In this document: positions 8,953-17,996 of the stretch, piece after piece
Position numbering within the stretch: the stretch's first letter is position 1
How the letters are laid out: each line of letters starts with the position of its first letter
DNA from: Hyphomicrobiales bacterium
GTDB lineage: Bacteria > Pseudomonadota > Alphaproteobacteria > Rhizobiales > Rhizobiaceae
Direction of reading: 5' to 3'
DNA: 64,000 bases
NCBI GenBank assembly: GCA_900473045.1
Contig: UCKS01000005.1
Coordinates: 159,222-223,221 of the forward strand
Notes under the pieces: generated by a model
Seen by the model: the letters and a program-made list of their open reading frames with translations, nothing else
What the model was told of the DNA's origin: nothing
Databases searched by the model: none
Position numbers and translations under genes: made by a program

Positions 8953-8962
8953 CATTATTATG
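8953..8962 (-). promoter_or_regulatory. Candidate IclR operator, CATAATAATG on the minus strand
   Basis: Same ten bases as at 2876-2885, inverted. It lies 37 bases upstream of the IclR start and 67 bases upstream of the PLP-enzyme start. Confidence 0.35.
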
Positions 8963-8981
8963 GCATAGCTGTCGACTGCCA

Positions 8982-8996
8982 GAAGACGACGTCTTC
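8982..8996. promoter_or_regulatory. Inverted repeat GAAGAC-N3-GTCTTC in the divergent promoter
   Basis: Perfect 6-bp arms with a 3-bp centre between the IclR gene and the operon at 9029. Position suggests an operator; no matching copy was noticed upstream of 2906. Confidence 0.3.
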
Positions 8997-9028
8997 GAAT
9001 TGTGACAGCGGAATATTTGGAGAAGACA

Positions 9029-10228
9029 ATGCCCACTGAAGACATCCGCACATCGCTTGGCCTGCGTCCGGTCATCAACGTTTCAGGCACGATGACGAGC
9101 CTCGGTGCTTCCATCGTTGTACCGGAAGCGATCGCTGCGATGACGTCGATCCTGCCTCAATTCGTCGAGATGAACGATCTGCAACGCAAGGCCAGCGCCA
9201 TCATCGCCCGGCTCACCGGCAGCGAAGCGGGTTTCGTTACGGCATCCTGCGCCGCAGGTATCAGCCTTGCGGTGGCAGGCACGATCACCGGCAGCGATTT
9301 GCTGGCGATCGAAAAGCTGCCAGAGGCCAGCACTGAGAAAAACGAAGTCCTCGTACAGATGGGCCATGTCGTCAGCTATGGCGCACCGGTCGATCAGTCC
9401 ATCCGGATTGCCGGAGGCAAGACGGTGATGATCGGTCAGGCCACCTCGACGCATCGTTACCACATGGAAAACGCCATCACCGACAAGACGGCGGCGGCTC
9501 TTTACGTCGTCTCGCATCATGTGGTTGATTACGGTCTGTTGAACCTCAAGGAGTTCGTAGAAATCGCCCATGCCCGGGGCGTGCCTGTGATTGTCGATGC
9601 GGCATCGGAATATGACCTGCGCATCTTTCTCGAACAAGGCGCCGATATCGTGCTCTATTCGGGCCACAAGTTCCTCGGCGGGCCAACCTCCGGCATCGTG
9701 GCCGGCAAGAAGGAGCTGGTTCGCAACGCCTTTCTTCAGAACATGGGGATCGGCCGCGGCATGAAGGCCGGCAAGGAGAGCGTCTACGGCGTCATGGCCG
9801 CACTCGAAGCCTGGGAAACGCGCGATCACGGCGGCATCCGCGCCCGCGAAACAAGCTACCTGCATCTGTGGCGCGACACGCTGGAGGGCCGTCCCGGGGT
9901 CCAGGCGCTCATCGAACCGGATCCGACCAACAACCCGCTGGACCGAATGCGCGTCATCATCTCGGCGCCGGAGGCCCATATCACCGCCTGGGATCTTGCC
10001 GATGCGCTGGCGCGCGGCACGCCGCCGATCATCGTGCGCGATCATGAGGTCGAACACCGCTATTTCTATCTCGATCCCTGCAACCTGCATCCCGGTCAGG
10101 AGGCGGTCGTTGCCAGCCGGCTTGCGGAAGAACTCGACAAGGCCCGGGCCTCGAACGTGATCATTGCCACGCCGCTGGAAAACCGCAGCAAGCACCGTTT
10201 CGACGGCGCCCTGCGCTGGCCGGATTGA
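9029..10228 (+). CDS. SelA-like PLP-dependent enzyme (D-glucosaminate-6-phosphate ammonia-lyase/DgaE-like family)
   Basis: Fold-type I PLP enzyme of 399 residues. ATG 9029 is preferred over GTG 9002 because TTGGAGAAG lies just upstream. It opens with [18 protein letters not shown], typical of SelA-like and DgaE-like proteins. PLP-binding residues are visible: D190 ([12 protein letters not shown]) and the Schiff-base lysine K214 in [12 protein letters not shown]. Characterised relatives eliminate ammonia from amino sugars or amino acids and often lie beside a COG3964 amidohydrolase, as here. It is too short and lacks the N-terminal domain for true selenocysteine synthase. It begins a second operon with the double ATPase at 10264. 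Confidence 0.82.
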   Translation: MPTEDIRTSLGLRPVINVSGTMTSLGASIVVPEAIAAMTSILPQFVEMNDLQRKASAIIARLTGSEAGFVTASCAAGISLAVAGTITGSDLLAIEKLPEASTEKNEVLVQMGHVVSYGAPVDQSIRIAGGKTVMIGQATSTHRYHMENAITDKTAAALYVVSHHVVDYGLLNLKEFVEIAHARGVPVIVDAASEYDLRIFLEQGADIVLYSGHKFLGGPTSGIVAGKKELVRNAFLQNMGIGRGMKAGKESVYGVMAALEAWETRDHGGIRARETSYLHLWRDTLEGRPGVQALIEPDPTNNPLDRMRVIISAPEAHITAWDLADALARGTPPIIVRDHEVEHRYFYLDPCNLHPGQEAVVASRLAEELDKARASNVIIATPLENRSKHRFDGALRWPD

Positions 10229-10263
10229 TCCGGCCGCTTCGAAACCCAACCAAGGATCCCGCC

Positions 10264-12111
10264 ATGGCCAGTTCACCCGCCCACAAGATCGACCCCGCGC
10301 AGCCCGTTCTGTCGGTGGAGAACCTGACGACATCGTTCATGGTCGACGGGGAGTGGAAACCGGTCGTGCGCAACGTCTCGTTTGCGGTCGCCCCTGGAGA
10401 AACGGTGGCGATCGTCGGCGAGTCCGGTTCGGGCAAGAGCGTCACCTCGCTGTCGATCATGCGGTTGCTGCAGGCCGATACCAGCCGCATCGAAGGCAGC
10501 GTCATGCTGGATGGGCGCGATATCCTCAAACTGCCGGAAAGCGCGATGCGCAAGGTGCGTGGCAACGATGTGGCGATGATCTTTCAGGAGCCGATGACGA
10601 GCCTCAATCCGCTCTTCACCATCGGCGACCAGATTTCCGAGGCGCTTCTCTGCCACTCGGCAATCAGCAAGCGCGATGCGAGGGCCGAAACCATCCGGCT
10701 TTTGGAAAAGGTACGCATTCCCGCCGCCGCCTCCCGTTTCGATGAATATCCGCACCGGTTCTCCGGCGGTATGCGCCAGCGTGTAATGATCGCCATGGCA
10801 CTTGCCTCCCGGCCGAAGCTGTTGATCGCCGATGAGCCGACAACGGCGCTCGACGTGACCATCCAGGGGCAGATTCTCGATCTCATCAAGACGCTGCAGG
10901 AGGAGGAAGGGACCTCCGTTCTCTTTATCACCCACGACATGGGCGTCGTTGCCGAAATCGCTGACCGGACGGTGGTGATGTATCGCGGCGAGCAGGTGGA
11001 AACCGGCCCGACGAGCGACATCTTCTTTCGTGCCAAGCACTCTTACACCCGCGCGCTTCTGTCCGCCGTTCCGGTGCTCGGATCGATGAATGGCAAGGAC
11101 CGGCCGATGCGCTTTCCGATCGTCGATCCGGCGACGGGGCTTTCCAATATTCCTGTCGAGACGAGTGACACGGTAGCCTCCGGCAAACGCCCGGTGCTGG
11201 AAGTCAGGAACCTCACCAAGCGCTTCGACATTCATTCCGGCCTGTTCAGCCGTTTGACCAGCCGTGTTCACGCCGTCGAAAACGTCTCCTTCGATCTGCA
11301 TGCCGGCGAAACCCTGTCGCTGGTTGGCGAATCCGGCTGCGGCAAATCCACCACCGGCCGTGCCATCATGCGGCTCATCGAGCCGCAGGCGGGTTCCGTC
11401 CGGGTCGATGGCACCGAAGTCCTGACGCTCGACAAGAACGGCATGCGTGACATGCGCAAGACCGTGCAGATGATCTTCCAGGACCCCTTCGCCAGCCTCA
11501 ACCCGCGCATGCGGATCGGGACGGCAATCGCCGAGCCCTATCTCGAGCACAAGATGGGAACAGAGAGGCAGGCGCGCGATCTGGTTGCCGATCTGCTGGT
11601 CAAGGTCGGGCTGACTGCCGACATGGCGTCGCGCTATCCGCATGAGTTTTCCGGTGGCCAGCGCCAGCGCATCTGTATCGCCCGCGCCTTGGCGCTTGAC
11701 CCGAAGGTGATTGTTGCGGACGAAAGTGTCTCGGCACTCGACGTCTCGATCAAGGCGCAGGTGATCAATCTGCTGCTCGACCTGCAGCAGAGCCTCAATC
11801 TCGCCTTCCTGTTCATCTCCCACGACATGGCCGTCGTCGAACGCGTCAGCCATCGCGTCGCCGTGATGTATCTGGGCGAAATCGTCGAAATCGGCCCGCG
11901 CGCGGCCGTCTTCGGCAATCCGCAGCATGCCTATACGAAAAAGCTGATCTCGGCCGTGCCGATCCCCAACCCGGACCGGCGCCGCGAAAAGGGCAAGATC
12001 GGCAATGACGAAATCAAAAGCCCAATGCGGCCTGCGGACTATAAAGTCGTGCCGATCCAATATCGCGAAGTGTCGCCGGGACATCTGGTGGCGACGTCAG
12101 ATCGTTCGTGA
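10264..12111 (+). CDS. Double ABC ATPase for a dipeptide-type importer (DppD-DppF fusion)
   Basis: Fused ATP-binding protein of 615 residues that energises the permeases at 4519 and 5460. ATG 10264 is chosen over TTG 10225 because AAGGA lies eight bases upstream. Domain 1 has Walker A GESGSGKS (52-59), signature SGGMRQR and Walker B LLIADEP. Domain 2 has GESGCGKS (about 354-361), SGGQRQR and VIVADES. Each half carries the oligopeptide-type C-terminal extension (HSYTRALLSAVP, HAYTKKLISAVP). It is separated from its permeases by the hydrolase, RidA, IclR and PLP genes, so two transcripts from one locus likely make one transporter. Confidence 0.92.
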   Translation: MASSPAHKIDPAQPVLSVENLTTSFMVDGEWKPVVRNVSFAVAPGETVAIVGESGSGKSVTSLSIMRLLQADTSRIEGSVMLDGRDILKLPESAMRKVRGNDVAMIFQEPMTSLNPLFTIGDQISEALLCHSAISKRDARAETIRLLEKVRIPAAASRFDEYPHRFSGGMRQRVMIAMALASRPKLLIADEPTTALDVTIQGQILDLIKTLQEEEGTSVLFITHDMGVVAEIADRTVVMYRGEQVETGPTSDIFFRAKHSYTRALLSAVPVLGSMNGKDRPMRFPIVDPATGLSNIPVETSDTVASGKRPVLEVRNLTKRFDIHSGLFSRLTSRVHAVENVSFDLHAGETLSLVGESGCGKSTTGRAIMRLIEPQAGSVRVDGTEVLTLDKNGMRDMRKTVQMIFQDPFASLNPRMRIGTAIAEPYLEHKMGTERQARDLVADLLVKVGLTADMASRYPHEFSGGQRQRICIARALALDPKVIVADESVSALDVSIKAQVINLLLDLQQSLNLAFLFISHDMAVVERVSHRVAVMYLGEIVEIGPRAAVFGNPQHAYTKKLISAVPIPNPDRRREKGKIGNDEIKSPMRPADYKVVPIQYREVSPGHLVATSDRS

Positions 12112-12119
12112 AACGAACG
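12103..12119 (+). terminator. Hairpin overlapping the stop codon of the double ATPase gene
   Basis: CGTTCGT (12103-12109) and ACGAACG (12113-12119) form a perfect 7-bp stem with a 3-base loop, without a U-tract. It may end the plus-strand transcript ahead of the convergent glycan operon. Confidence 0.35.
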
Positions 12120-12218
12120 CCACATTCAGCCGCACCGCCGCCGGTATGAAGTCCACCATCATCGAAACGCCAGGAGAGGCCGCGCAAACGCACCGCGGGC
12201 TCTTTTGAAAGACGGTCG

Positions 12219-13748
12219 TCAATTGTCATTGACGTAGACGATGGCAAACTCATCCTCGTACGCCCTTTTCCAGCCCGGAAGCTCATTGAAAAAGGGAATG
12301 CGTGCATCGTCCGGTGCCAGGAGCGCCCATTTCACGGCGTGATCTTCAATCGTTTTCTGGAGAATGGGTTTGCCTGCAGCCGTTCCCATTTCAGCCGTTG
12401 CGTTCATGAAGCCATTCAGGAACAGCTGGTCGGTCCGGCCATCGATGTAAGTCTTGATGCCGTGAAAAATCAGCGTGCCGCCGAAATTGTAGCTGTTGAG
12501 TACATTGCCAGACAGGCCCTGTTTCTGTGCGAAAGCCAGTGCACCCGATGCGGATGTTGTTTCGCTCGGAGCGACCGATGAAAAATTCAGGAAGGCTGTG
12601 CAGGCCGCAAACCAGCCCACCACAATCAGCCCAGTAATCCGGCGGTAAAGTTTGACGATGGCCCGCTCAAGACCATCACGGGCTTCTCTCATCCACTGAC
12701 GGGTCGACAAGGCTGGAAATTGTTCCGCGATATCGGACGCCAGGACGATGGGCACCAGCAGCAGCCAAAGGTATTGAAAGCGGGAATAGGCGAGGAAGAG
12801 GTGTAGCGTGAAGATGAAGAAGGCGGCATAGGTCCAGCGGATGCGGATTCTCGTGATCAACAGGGCGGCGACAACGATCAGGAGCAGGATTTCCGGCAGA
12901 ACGTCCGTGCGGGCATTGAAGGGGTTCCATTCGCCGATATAGCTAACTGCCTCGTTGCCGGACGTGACGGAAAAGGTCGCGAGGATGGCCTTTATGCCGT
13001 AGGGATTGATCAGGTTGACCACGGGGCATAGCAGGCCGAAGACGACCCACCGGGCGAGAATTCGCGGTTGCGACAGGCGTGTGCGCGCCAAGAAATCCAA
13101 GCCGGCAAAGGCGGCGATCACGAAGCCGAAGGTAAACGTGCCGTGCAGGTTGGCCCACAGGGCAATCAACGCCAGAAGCCAGAACGGCGGTGGCTGCCGC
13201 TCACGCGCAGCTTGAAACAGCTCTGCCGTCCACAAGACAATGATCGGAAGGCTGAAAATAAGCGGCCGAGCATTATAGACAGCACTTACGACAATCGTGA
13301 CGGCGATGACAGCGGCGATCGCGACGACCGGTTTTAGCGCAGCGCTCAGATACCACGTCAAAATAAACGTCATCAGACCAACCGACGCGACCGTGATGAC
13401 GATCACGCCGCTCCAGCCGAAAGCCTTGTGGGCGGATCCCAGAAGCACCTGGCTTAACCACTCCTTGGCAATCCATGGCTGGCCTGTAAACGTATGCGAG
13501 TAGGTATCGGCAACCGGGATAACCCTGTTTGCCAACATGTCGAGGCCCACTTTCACCTGCCACCAGTTGTCGGGATCCTTCAAAAGTTCCGATGAATAGA
13601 AAAGCAGCTGTAGAGTGACGGCGAGAACCATCAACAGGCAGATGACCAAACGGATCCGCCGGCTCTGTTCCACAAATGCTTGTTCATGGCCCAGGACAGA
13701 CACATCCTGCGGGCCCGTTTTCCTAAAATTCATCTCGGTCGCAGCCAT
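12219..13748 (-). CDS. GT-C-like multi-pass membrane protein, possibly a periplasmic glycosyltransferase
   Basis: Protein of 509 residues from ATG 13748; the longer frame to 14075 crosses the GtrA gene and is rejected. About ten to eleven hydrophobic helices are followed by a soluble C-terminal part. After the first helix comes KDPDNWWQVKVG (acidic residues D58 and D60), then VADTYSHTF and WIAKEWLSQVLL. This acidic first loop followed by aromatic residues is seen in GT-C enzymes that use polyprenyl-phosphate sugars. Encoded after a GtrA flippase and a GtrB-like GT2, it fits the position of the serotype-specific GtrC transferase. The exact family was not recognised, so the function is inferred from context. 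Confidence 0.65.
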   Translation of the reverse strand: MAATEMNFRKTGPQDVSVLGHEQAFVEQSRRIRLVICLLMVLAVTLQLLFYSSELLKDPDNWWQVKVGLDMLANRVIPVADTYSHTFTGQPWIAKEWLSQVLLGSAHKAFGWSGVIVITVASVGLMTFILTWYLSAALKPVVAIAAVIAVTIVVSAVYNARPLIFSLPIIVLWTAELFQAARERQPPPFWLLALIALWANLHGTFTFGFVIAAFAGLDFLARTRLSQPRILARWVVFGLLCPVVNLINPYGIKAILATFSVTSGNEAVSYIGEWNPFNARTDVLPEILLLIVVAALLITRIRIRWTYAAFFIFTLHLFLAYSRFQYLWLLLVPIVLASDIAEQFPALSTRQWMREARDGLERAIVKLYRRITGLIVVGWFAACTAFLNFSSVAPSETTSASGALAFAQKQGLSGNVLNSYNFGGTLIFHGIKTYIDGRTDQLFLNGFMNATAEMGTAAGKPILQKTIEDHAVKWALLAPDDARIPFFNELPGWKRAYEDEFAIVYVNDN

Positions 13749-13756
13749 AGTCACTC

Positions 13757-14215
13757 TCAAAATGCCGTGTCGTCTGACGGGTTGCGCAAAGGTGCGGGAA
13801 CGAAAACGAACCACGATGATGCGAGATAAAAAAGAACAGAATAAATGCAGATACCGAGCAGATGCACCCACGGATTGTTGGCGACGCCGAAGGAAAGCGC
13901 AGTCAAAACAACACCCAGGTTGGCGCCGTAGGCGATCGCAAAACTCAGTGCGTATCGAAGCACCGTGCCGTTGCGCAGGCGCGTGACGCTTGAAAATGTC
14001 CAACGGCTGTTGAGGATAAAACCAAGGATCAGGCCTCCAGTATAACCAAGAATATTGGATACGATGTCGCCGCAACCGAACGTGAGTGCCACGAGGATGA
14101 TCGTGTATCCAAGTGCGGTATTGAGCAATCCGACGGCTGCAAACCGCAGGAGACGCGTGGCCTCAAAGACCTTGCTTGACCGCGTGAACAAAATATTGCG
14201 CTCCCATCGGAGCAC
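13757..14215 (-). CDS. GtrA-like flippase family protein
   Basis: Small membrane protein of 152 residues with four hydrophobic helices and the family's N-terminal LLRFAAVGLLNTALGY and central NSRWTFS. GtrA proteins are thought to flip polyprenyl-phosphate-linked sugars to the periplasm. The annotated start is GTG 14215, overlapping the methyltransferase gene by about 50 bases; no ATG is available before the first helix, so the start may be a later TTG. It lies between a methyltransferase and the GT-C-like gene in one operon. Confidence 0.85.
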   Translation of the reverse strand: MLRWERNILFTRSSKVFEATRLLRFAAVGLLNTALGYTIILVALTFGCGDIVSNILGYTGGLILGFILNSRWTFSSVTRLRNGTVLRYALSFAIAYGANLGVVLTALSFGVANNPWVHLLGICIYSVLFYLASSWFVFVPAPLRNPSDDTAF

Positions 14216-14903
14216 CGGCGAGATAGCGCTCCAGTGGCCGTAATTTGGCGAGAAAACGCGGAAAGAAGATCCGGTAAACGGTTTCGGTTTTGAAAAAACC
14301 AGCCTTGGCCATCCTGGCCTTCATCTCGGCTGCGTTGATCAGAACGGCGTTCTCATCGAAGCTGCAGTTCCTCACCGCGTGCAAGGTCAGCGGATTCAAA
14401 GGGTTGTGCTCAAACAGGAAGAAATTCCCGCCCGGCTTCATCACCCGGCCGATCTCGGCGAGAAGGCCGACATGAAACTCCTCGGGGATGTGGTGGAAAA
14501 CACAGGCGGTGAAAACCAGATCGAAATGATCGTCGCCGTAAGGAATGGTCTGGCCGTCGAAAGGCTGGCAATGCGCCTGACCTGGAAAACGGGCGCGGGC
14601 GATGTCCAGCGATTGTGCCGATGGATCGAGAAGAACGATCTCGCTGTCGGGAAAGGCTTCGCGCATCGGGCCCAGCGAGTTACCGACACCAGCGCCGAAA
14701 TCGAGTATCCGCAGTGGTTTGTCGCCACGCCGCCGCAGAATGTCGGCGACGTCGTTGATCTTGTAACGGGCAAAAAACGCAGGCGCCTCACCGCTCAGGC
14801 GAATACTGGCAGCGTGCTCCTGTTCATATTCATCGGCGAATTTGTCGAACTCGGCCTCAAGCACCGGCGGCCCCCCGGATAAGGGTCCGCAAGTGGTGGA
14901 CAT
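14163..14903 (-). CDS. Class I SAM-dependent methyltransferase
   Basis: Soluble methyltransferase of 246 residues from ATG 14903. A GTG at 14864 behind a G-rich stretch would cut the overlap with the upstream gene to eight bases and is an equally good start. Motif I is ILDFGAGVGNSL, followed by an acidic strand end (VLLDPS) and the post-motif FDLVFTACVFHHIPEEFH. The N-terminal FDKFADEYEQEH is typical of sugar and lipid methyltransferases of this fold. Within a GT2-GtrA-GT-C operon it may methylate the polyprenyl-linked sugar or the final glycan. The substrate cannot be read from sequence. Confidence 0.85.
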   Translation of the reverse strand: MSTTCGPLSGGPPVLEAEFDKFADEYEQEHAASIRLSGEAPAFFARYKINDVADILRRRGDKPLRILDFGAGVGNSLGPMREAFPDSEIVLLDPSAQSLDIARARFPGQAHCQPFDGQTIPYGDDHFDLVFTACVFHHIPEEFHVGLLAEIGRVMKPGGNFFLFEHNPLNPLTLHAVRNCSFDENAVLINAAEMKARMAKAGFFKTETVYRIFFPRFLAKLRPLERYLAGAPMGAQYFVHAVKQGL

Positions 14904-15876
14904 GCGAATCCGCACGTTCTGCAACCGTGTCGGAACATACAATTTCATTGACGATGTAGAGCGGCCGCCTCTTCGTCTCCATGTACATTCGTCCGAGATA
15001 TTCGCCAAAAATACCCAGAACCAGCAGTTGGACGCTACCCAGGATGAGCACGATTGCGGCCAGGCTTGTCCAGCCTGGGAGGACGTTGCCTTCCAGCCAG
15101 GAGAAGATGGTGTAACCCAGCGCCACGAGGCCGATCAGCCCGAAGATCATACCGAGGTGGGAGGCAAAACGGAGCGGCGCGATCGAAAAGCTGGTCATCG
15201 CATCGATTGCCAGAAGCACCATCTTGCGCAGCGGGTAATGCGTCGTGCCGGCAAAACGGGCCTGGCGGTGGTAGTGAAAAGCGGTCTGCTTCAGACCGAT
15301 CCAGTTGACCATGCCGCGGATGAAACGGTAGCGTTCCGGCATGGCGTTGAGATGATCGACGGCGCGGCGGCTCATCAATCGGAAATCGCCGGTATCAGCG
15401 GCAATGTCGATATCGACCATCCGCCTGAGCAACCGATAGAACAGCGATGCAGACGTTCTCTTGAACAGGCTCTCGCCGTCGCGCTTCAGCCTCTGGCCGT
15501 AGACGACGTCAAAGCCCTCGTCCATCCTGGCCATCATCGGGCCAAGCAGTTCTGGCGGATCCTGGAGATCGGCATCGAGGATGAGAATTCTCTCGCCACG
15601 GCACAGCTCAAGCCCGGCACTCAGCGCGATCTGGTGGCCGTAGTTTCGCGCCAGGTCGATTGCAACGATATGGGTATCTCTGCGGGCAAGGTCGATGATC
15701 GCTTCGCGCGTCCCGTCCGTTGCGCCATCTATGACAAGGACGATCTCGTAGGATGAACCGGCTTGCGCATCGCATGCAGCCGTCACGCGCCGGTGCAGTT
15801 CCGCGATGCCGTCCCGTTCGTTGTAGCAAGGGATGACCACAGAAAGTGCTGTTGCCTGTTTCGCCGCAATGTCCAT
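14857..15876 (-). CDS. GtrB-like glycosyltransferase family 2
   Basis: Membrane-bound GT2 of about 339 residues (ATG 15876; GTG 15888 also possible). The catalytic domain has SVVIPCYNERDG, the DXD-type ILDADLQDPPE and TGDFRLMSRRAVD, all hallmarks of polyprenyl-phosphate sugar synthases. Two C-terminal helices (about residues 230-310) anchor it to the membrane, as in GtrB/ArnC proteins. It would load a sugar from its nucleotide donor onto undecaprenyl phosphate for flipping by the GtrA protein encoded downstream. It is the first gene of the minus-strand glycan operon. Confidence 0.9.
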   Translation of the reverse strand: MDIAAKQATALSVVIPCYNERDGIAELHRRVTAACDAQAGSSYEIVLVIDGATDGTREAIIDLARRDTHIVAIDLARNYGHQIALSAGLELCRGERILILDADLQDPPELLGPMMARMDEGFDVVYGQRLKRDGESLFKRTSASLFYRLLRRMVDIDIAADTGDFRLMSRRAVDHLNAMPERYRFIRGMVNWIGLKQTAFHYHRQARFAGTTHYPLRKMVLLAIDAMTSFSIAPLRFASHLGMIFGLIGLVALGYTIFSWLEGNVLPGWTSLAAIVLILGSVQLLVLGIFGEYLGRMYMETKRRPLYIVNEIVCSDTVAERADSHVHHLRTLIRGAAGA

Positions 15877-16088
15877 CCGTTCGGGCACCCGTTGCTCGCT
15901 GTTGCTCGCTTGGGTTTACGGCATAGCAATTAAAAATCCGTTCGCGTACAGCTGAAGCGGCTTTAGGGGATTGATTTGAAATGGTTTAAGCGCGGTATCG
16001 CGCGCGGATTCAGACGCTTCCGCAGAGCCGGTCGGGCAACACGTCACCACAAATTAGAACGCGAGGTCTGATTGGTCTTTTAAGCGCA

Positions 16089-17996
16089 CTATCTGGGCCG
16101 TTTCTGAGCGACGGCCGGCATGCCTTCCGGCCGGATCTGTTTCTTGAGAGCGGCGATGCGGAAGATGGCGTTGGCAGCGCCGTAGCCACGATAGCCGCGC
16201 CGCTCGACGATCTCGAAGAAGAAGCCCTCGCCATAGGTGCCGCTGTAGAGCTGGAAGAACTCGCCATGTTCGTCGCGGTCATAGAGGATGTTTTCCGTCT
16301 TCAGCCGCTCGCTCAACTCCGGATCAAGGCCGAAGCGGGCTTCGACATCGTCGTAGTAGTTGGGCGAGATATGCAGTGGCCGGAAGCCGTTTTGTTTCAA
16401 TGCTGCAGCCGTTGCGAAGATATCGCTGGTGCTGAAAGCCAGATGCTGGATGCCCGAGCCGAAGGTTTCGGCGATGAAATGCCCGGCGAGCGTGCGCCGA
16501 TTTTCCGCTCCGTTCAGGGTGATGCGCAGGGTGCCTGCGGTATTCTCGATCACCTGGCTGCGCACGACGCCGGCCGGATCGATGATATCCACCATCGGCG
16601 TCTTCTGCGTGTCGAAGATCGCAGTGTAGAACAAAAGCCAGGTCAGCATCTCCTCATAGGCGACCGTCTGGGCGATATGATCAATGGTGCACAGATGCGC
16701 CGGCTGGCTTTCGTTCTCGTCCGTGACAGGGACGAAATCGATATCCCAGATACGGCCGAGATCAGACTTATCATCGAGCAGGTAGATCAATCCGCCACCG
16801 ACGCCGCGAATAGCCGGGATTTCCAGTTCGCCAGTGCCGACCGCTTGGCTGAACGGTTCTGCCCCCAGCGCGACCGCCCGAGCCATCGCCTCCTCCGCAT
16901 CGTCCACGATAAGCGTTACGGCATAGGCTGATGGTCCGTGGACAGCATAGGACGCATTGGCAAAACCGGCGTGTTCGGTATTGACCAGCAATCGGATCTC
17001 GCCCTGGCTATAGACGCTGACCTGCTTGGTCTTGTGGCGCGCGGTGTTGCGGAAACCGAGCGTGCGCAGCAGGGCGATCAAATCTTTTGCATCCGTATCA
17101 TCGACAGAGAATTCCACGAAGCCGACCGCCTTCACCGCTGCCCGCTCTGGCATCTCGGCGACAGTGAGGCCTGCGGCATTCGGATTGCGCCGCACCCGGT
17201 CGCCGAGTGTAATCAGCGAACGATGGCCATCGGCTGCAATCGCCTTGGCCGAGCCGCCGCGGAATTGGTCGTTGAAGATTTCCAGTGAGAAATAACCGTC
17301 ATAACCGGTCTCGGCGATCGCGCTGGTAAAGGCGGTCACCGGCAGGTCGCCCTCGCCTGGCATGTTGCGGAAGTGACGGCTCCAGTAGAGCAGATCCATG
17401 TCGATCAGCGGTGCATCCGCCAGCTGGACGATGAAGATCTTTTCCTTGGGGATCGAGCGGATCGAATTGATGTCGATCTTGCGCGACAGCGTGTGGAAGC
17501 TGTCGAGAATCAGGCCGATATTGGCATGGTCGGCGCGCCGGACGATTTCCCACGCATCCCGATGGTCGAATATATGCTTCCCCCAAGCCAGCGCCTCGTA
17601 GCCGACCCGTAAGCCACGCTTGGCGGCCCGTTCGCCGAGTTCATGGAAGTCCGCTGCGGCCCGGTCGATGCCTCCGAGCGAGACTGGCGACACATTGGAG
17701 CAGACCAGCACAAGATCGGTGCCGAGCTGCTGCATGATATCGAATTTGCGCTCCGCGCGATCGAAGGTGCGGGTGCGATGCGGTTCCGGCATGCCCTCGA
17801 AATCGCGGAACGGCTGGAACAGCGTGATCTCCAGCCCATGGTCGCGAACCATCCGGCCGACATCTGCCGGGCTGCCATCGAAAGCCAGAAAATCGTTCTC
17901 GAAAATCTCGACGCCGTCAAATCCCGCCCTGGCAATCGCCGCCAGCTTCTCCGGAAGCTCGCCGCTGATCGATACGGTCGCGATGGAGGTTTTCAT
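16089..17996 (-). CDS. quiC: 3-dehydroshikimate dehydratase, two-domain QuiC type
   Basis: Protein of 635 residues, the size of the fused QuiC1 enzyme. Residues 1 to about 280 form a sugar-phosphate-isomerase-like TIM barrel (KTSIATVSISGELPEKL at the start, LILDSFHTLSR mid-domain, FSLEIFNDQFR at its end) that dehydrates 3-dehydroshikimate to protocatechuate. The rest is a 4-hydroxyphenylpyruvate-dioxygenase-like VOC domain (VDFVEFSVDD-type strands, DHIAQTV, IQHLAFSTSDIF, GEFFQLYS). In known homologues this domain does not give HPPD activity. The ATG (17996) overlaps the stop of the dehydrogenase gene in an ATGA junction, and the longer frame to 18143 is rejected. It is the last gene of a TRAP transporter-quinate operon. 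Confidence 0.88.
   Translation of the reverse strand: MKTSIATVSISGELPEKLAAIARAGFDGVEIFENDFLAFDGSPADVGRMVRDHGLEITLFQPFRDFEGMPEPHRTRTFDRAERKFDIMQQLGTDLVLVCSNVSPVSLGGIDRAAADFHELGERAAKRGLRVGYEALAWGKHIFDHRDAWEIVRRADHANIGLILDSFHTLSRKIDINSIRSIPKEKIFIVQLADAPLIDMDLLYWSRHFRNMPGEGDLPVTAFTSAIAETGYDGYFSLEIFNDQFRGGSAKAIAADGHRSLITLGDRVRRNPNAAGLTVAEMPERAAVKAVGFVEFSVDDTDAKDLIALLRTLGFRNTARHKTKQVSVYSQGEIRLLVNTEHAGFANASYAVHGPSAYAVTLIVDDAEEAMARAVALGAEPFSQAVGTGELEIPAIRGVGGGLIYLLDDKSDLGRIWDIDFVPVTDENESQPAHLCTIDHIAQTVAYEEMLTWLLFYTAIFDTQKTPMVDIIDPAGVVRSQVIENTAGTLRITLNGAENRRTLAGHFIAETFGSGIQHLAFSTSDIFATAAALKQNGFRPLHISPNYYDDVEARFGLDPELSERLKTENILYDRDEHGEFFQLYSGTYGEGFFFEIVERRGYRGYGAANAIFRIAALKKQIRPEGMPAVAQKRPR

Noticed and set aside
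9029..10228. Selenocysteine synthase SelA
   Set aside because: Length and neighbours fit the SelA-like ammonia-lyase family. No selB, selD or selC was seen.
10273..12084. Long minus-strand frame of about 600 codons opposite the double ATPase
   Set aside because: It mirrors the codon pattern of the ATPase gene; high GC leaves the antisense strand open. Similar shadows occur opposite 2906-4432, 26857-30611 and 46598-49696.
16089..17996. 4-hydroxyphenylpyruvate dioxygenase
   Set aside because: Only the C-terminal half has that fold. The N-terminal TIM barrel, fused size and the dehydrogenase neighbour fit QuiC-type 3-dehydroshikimate dehydratase.
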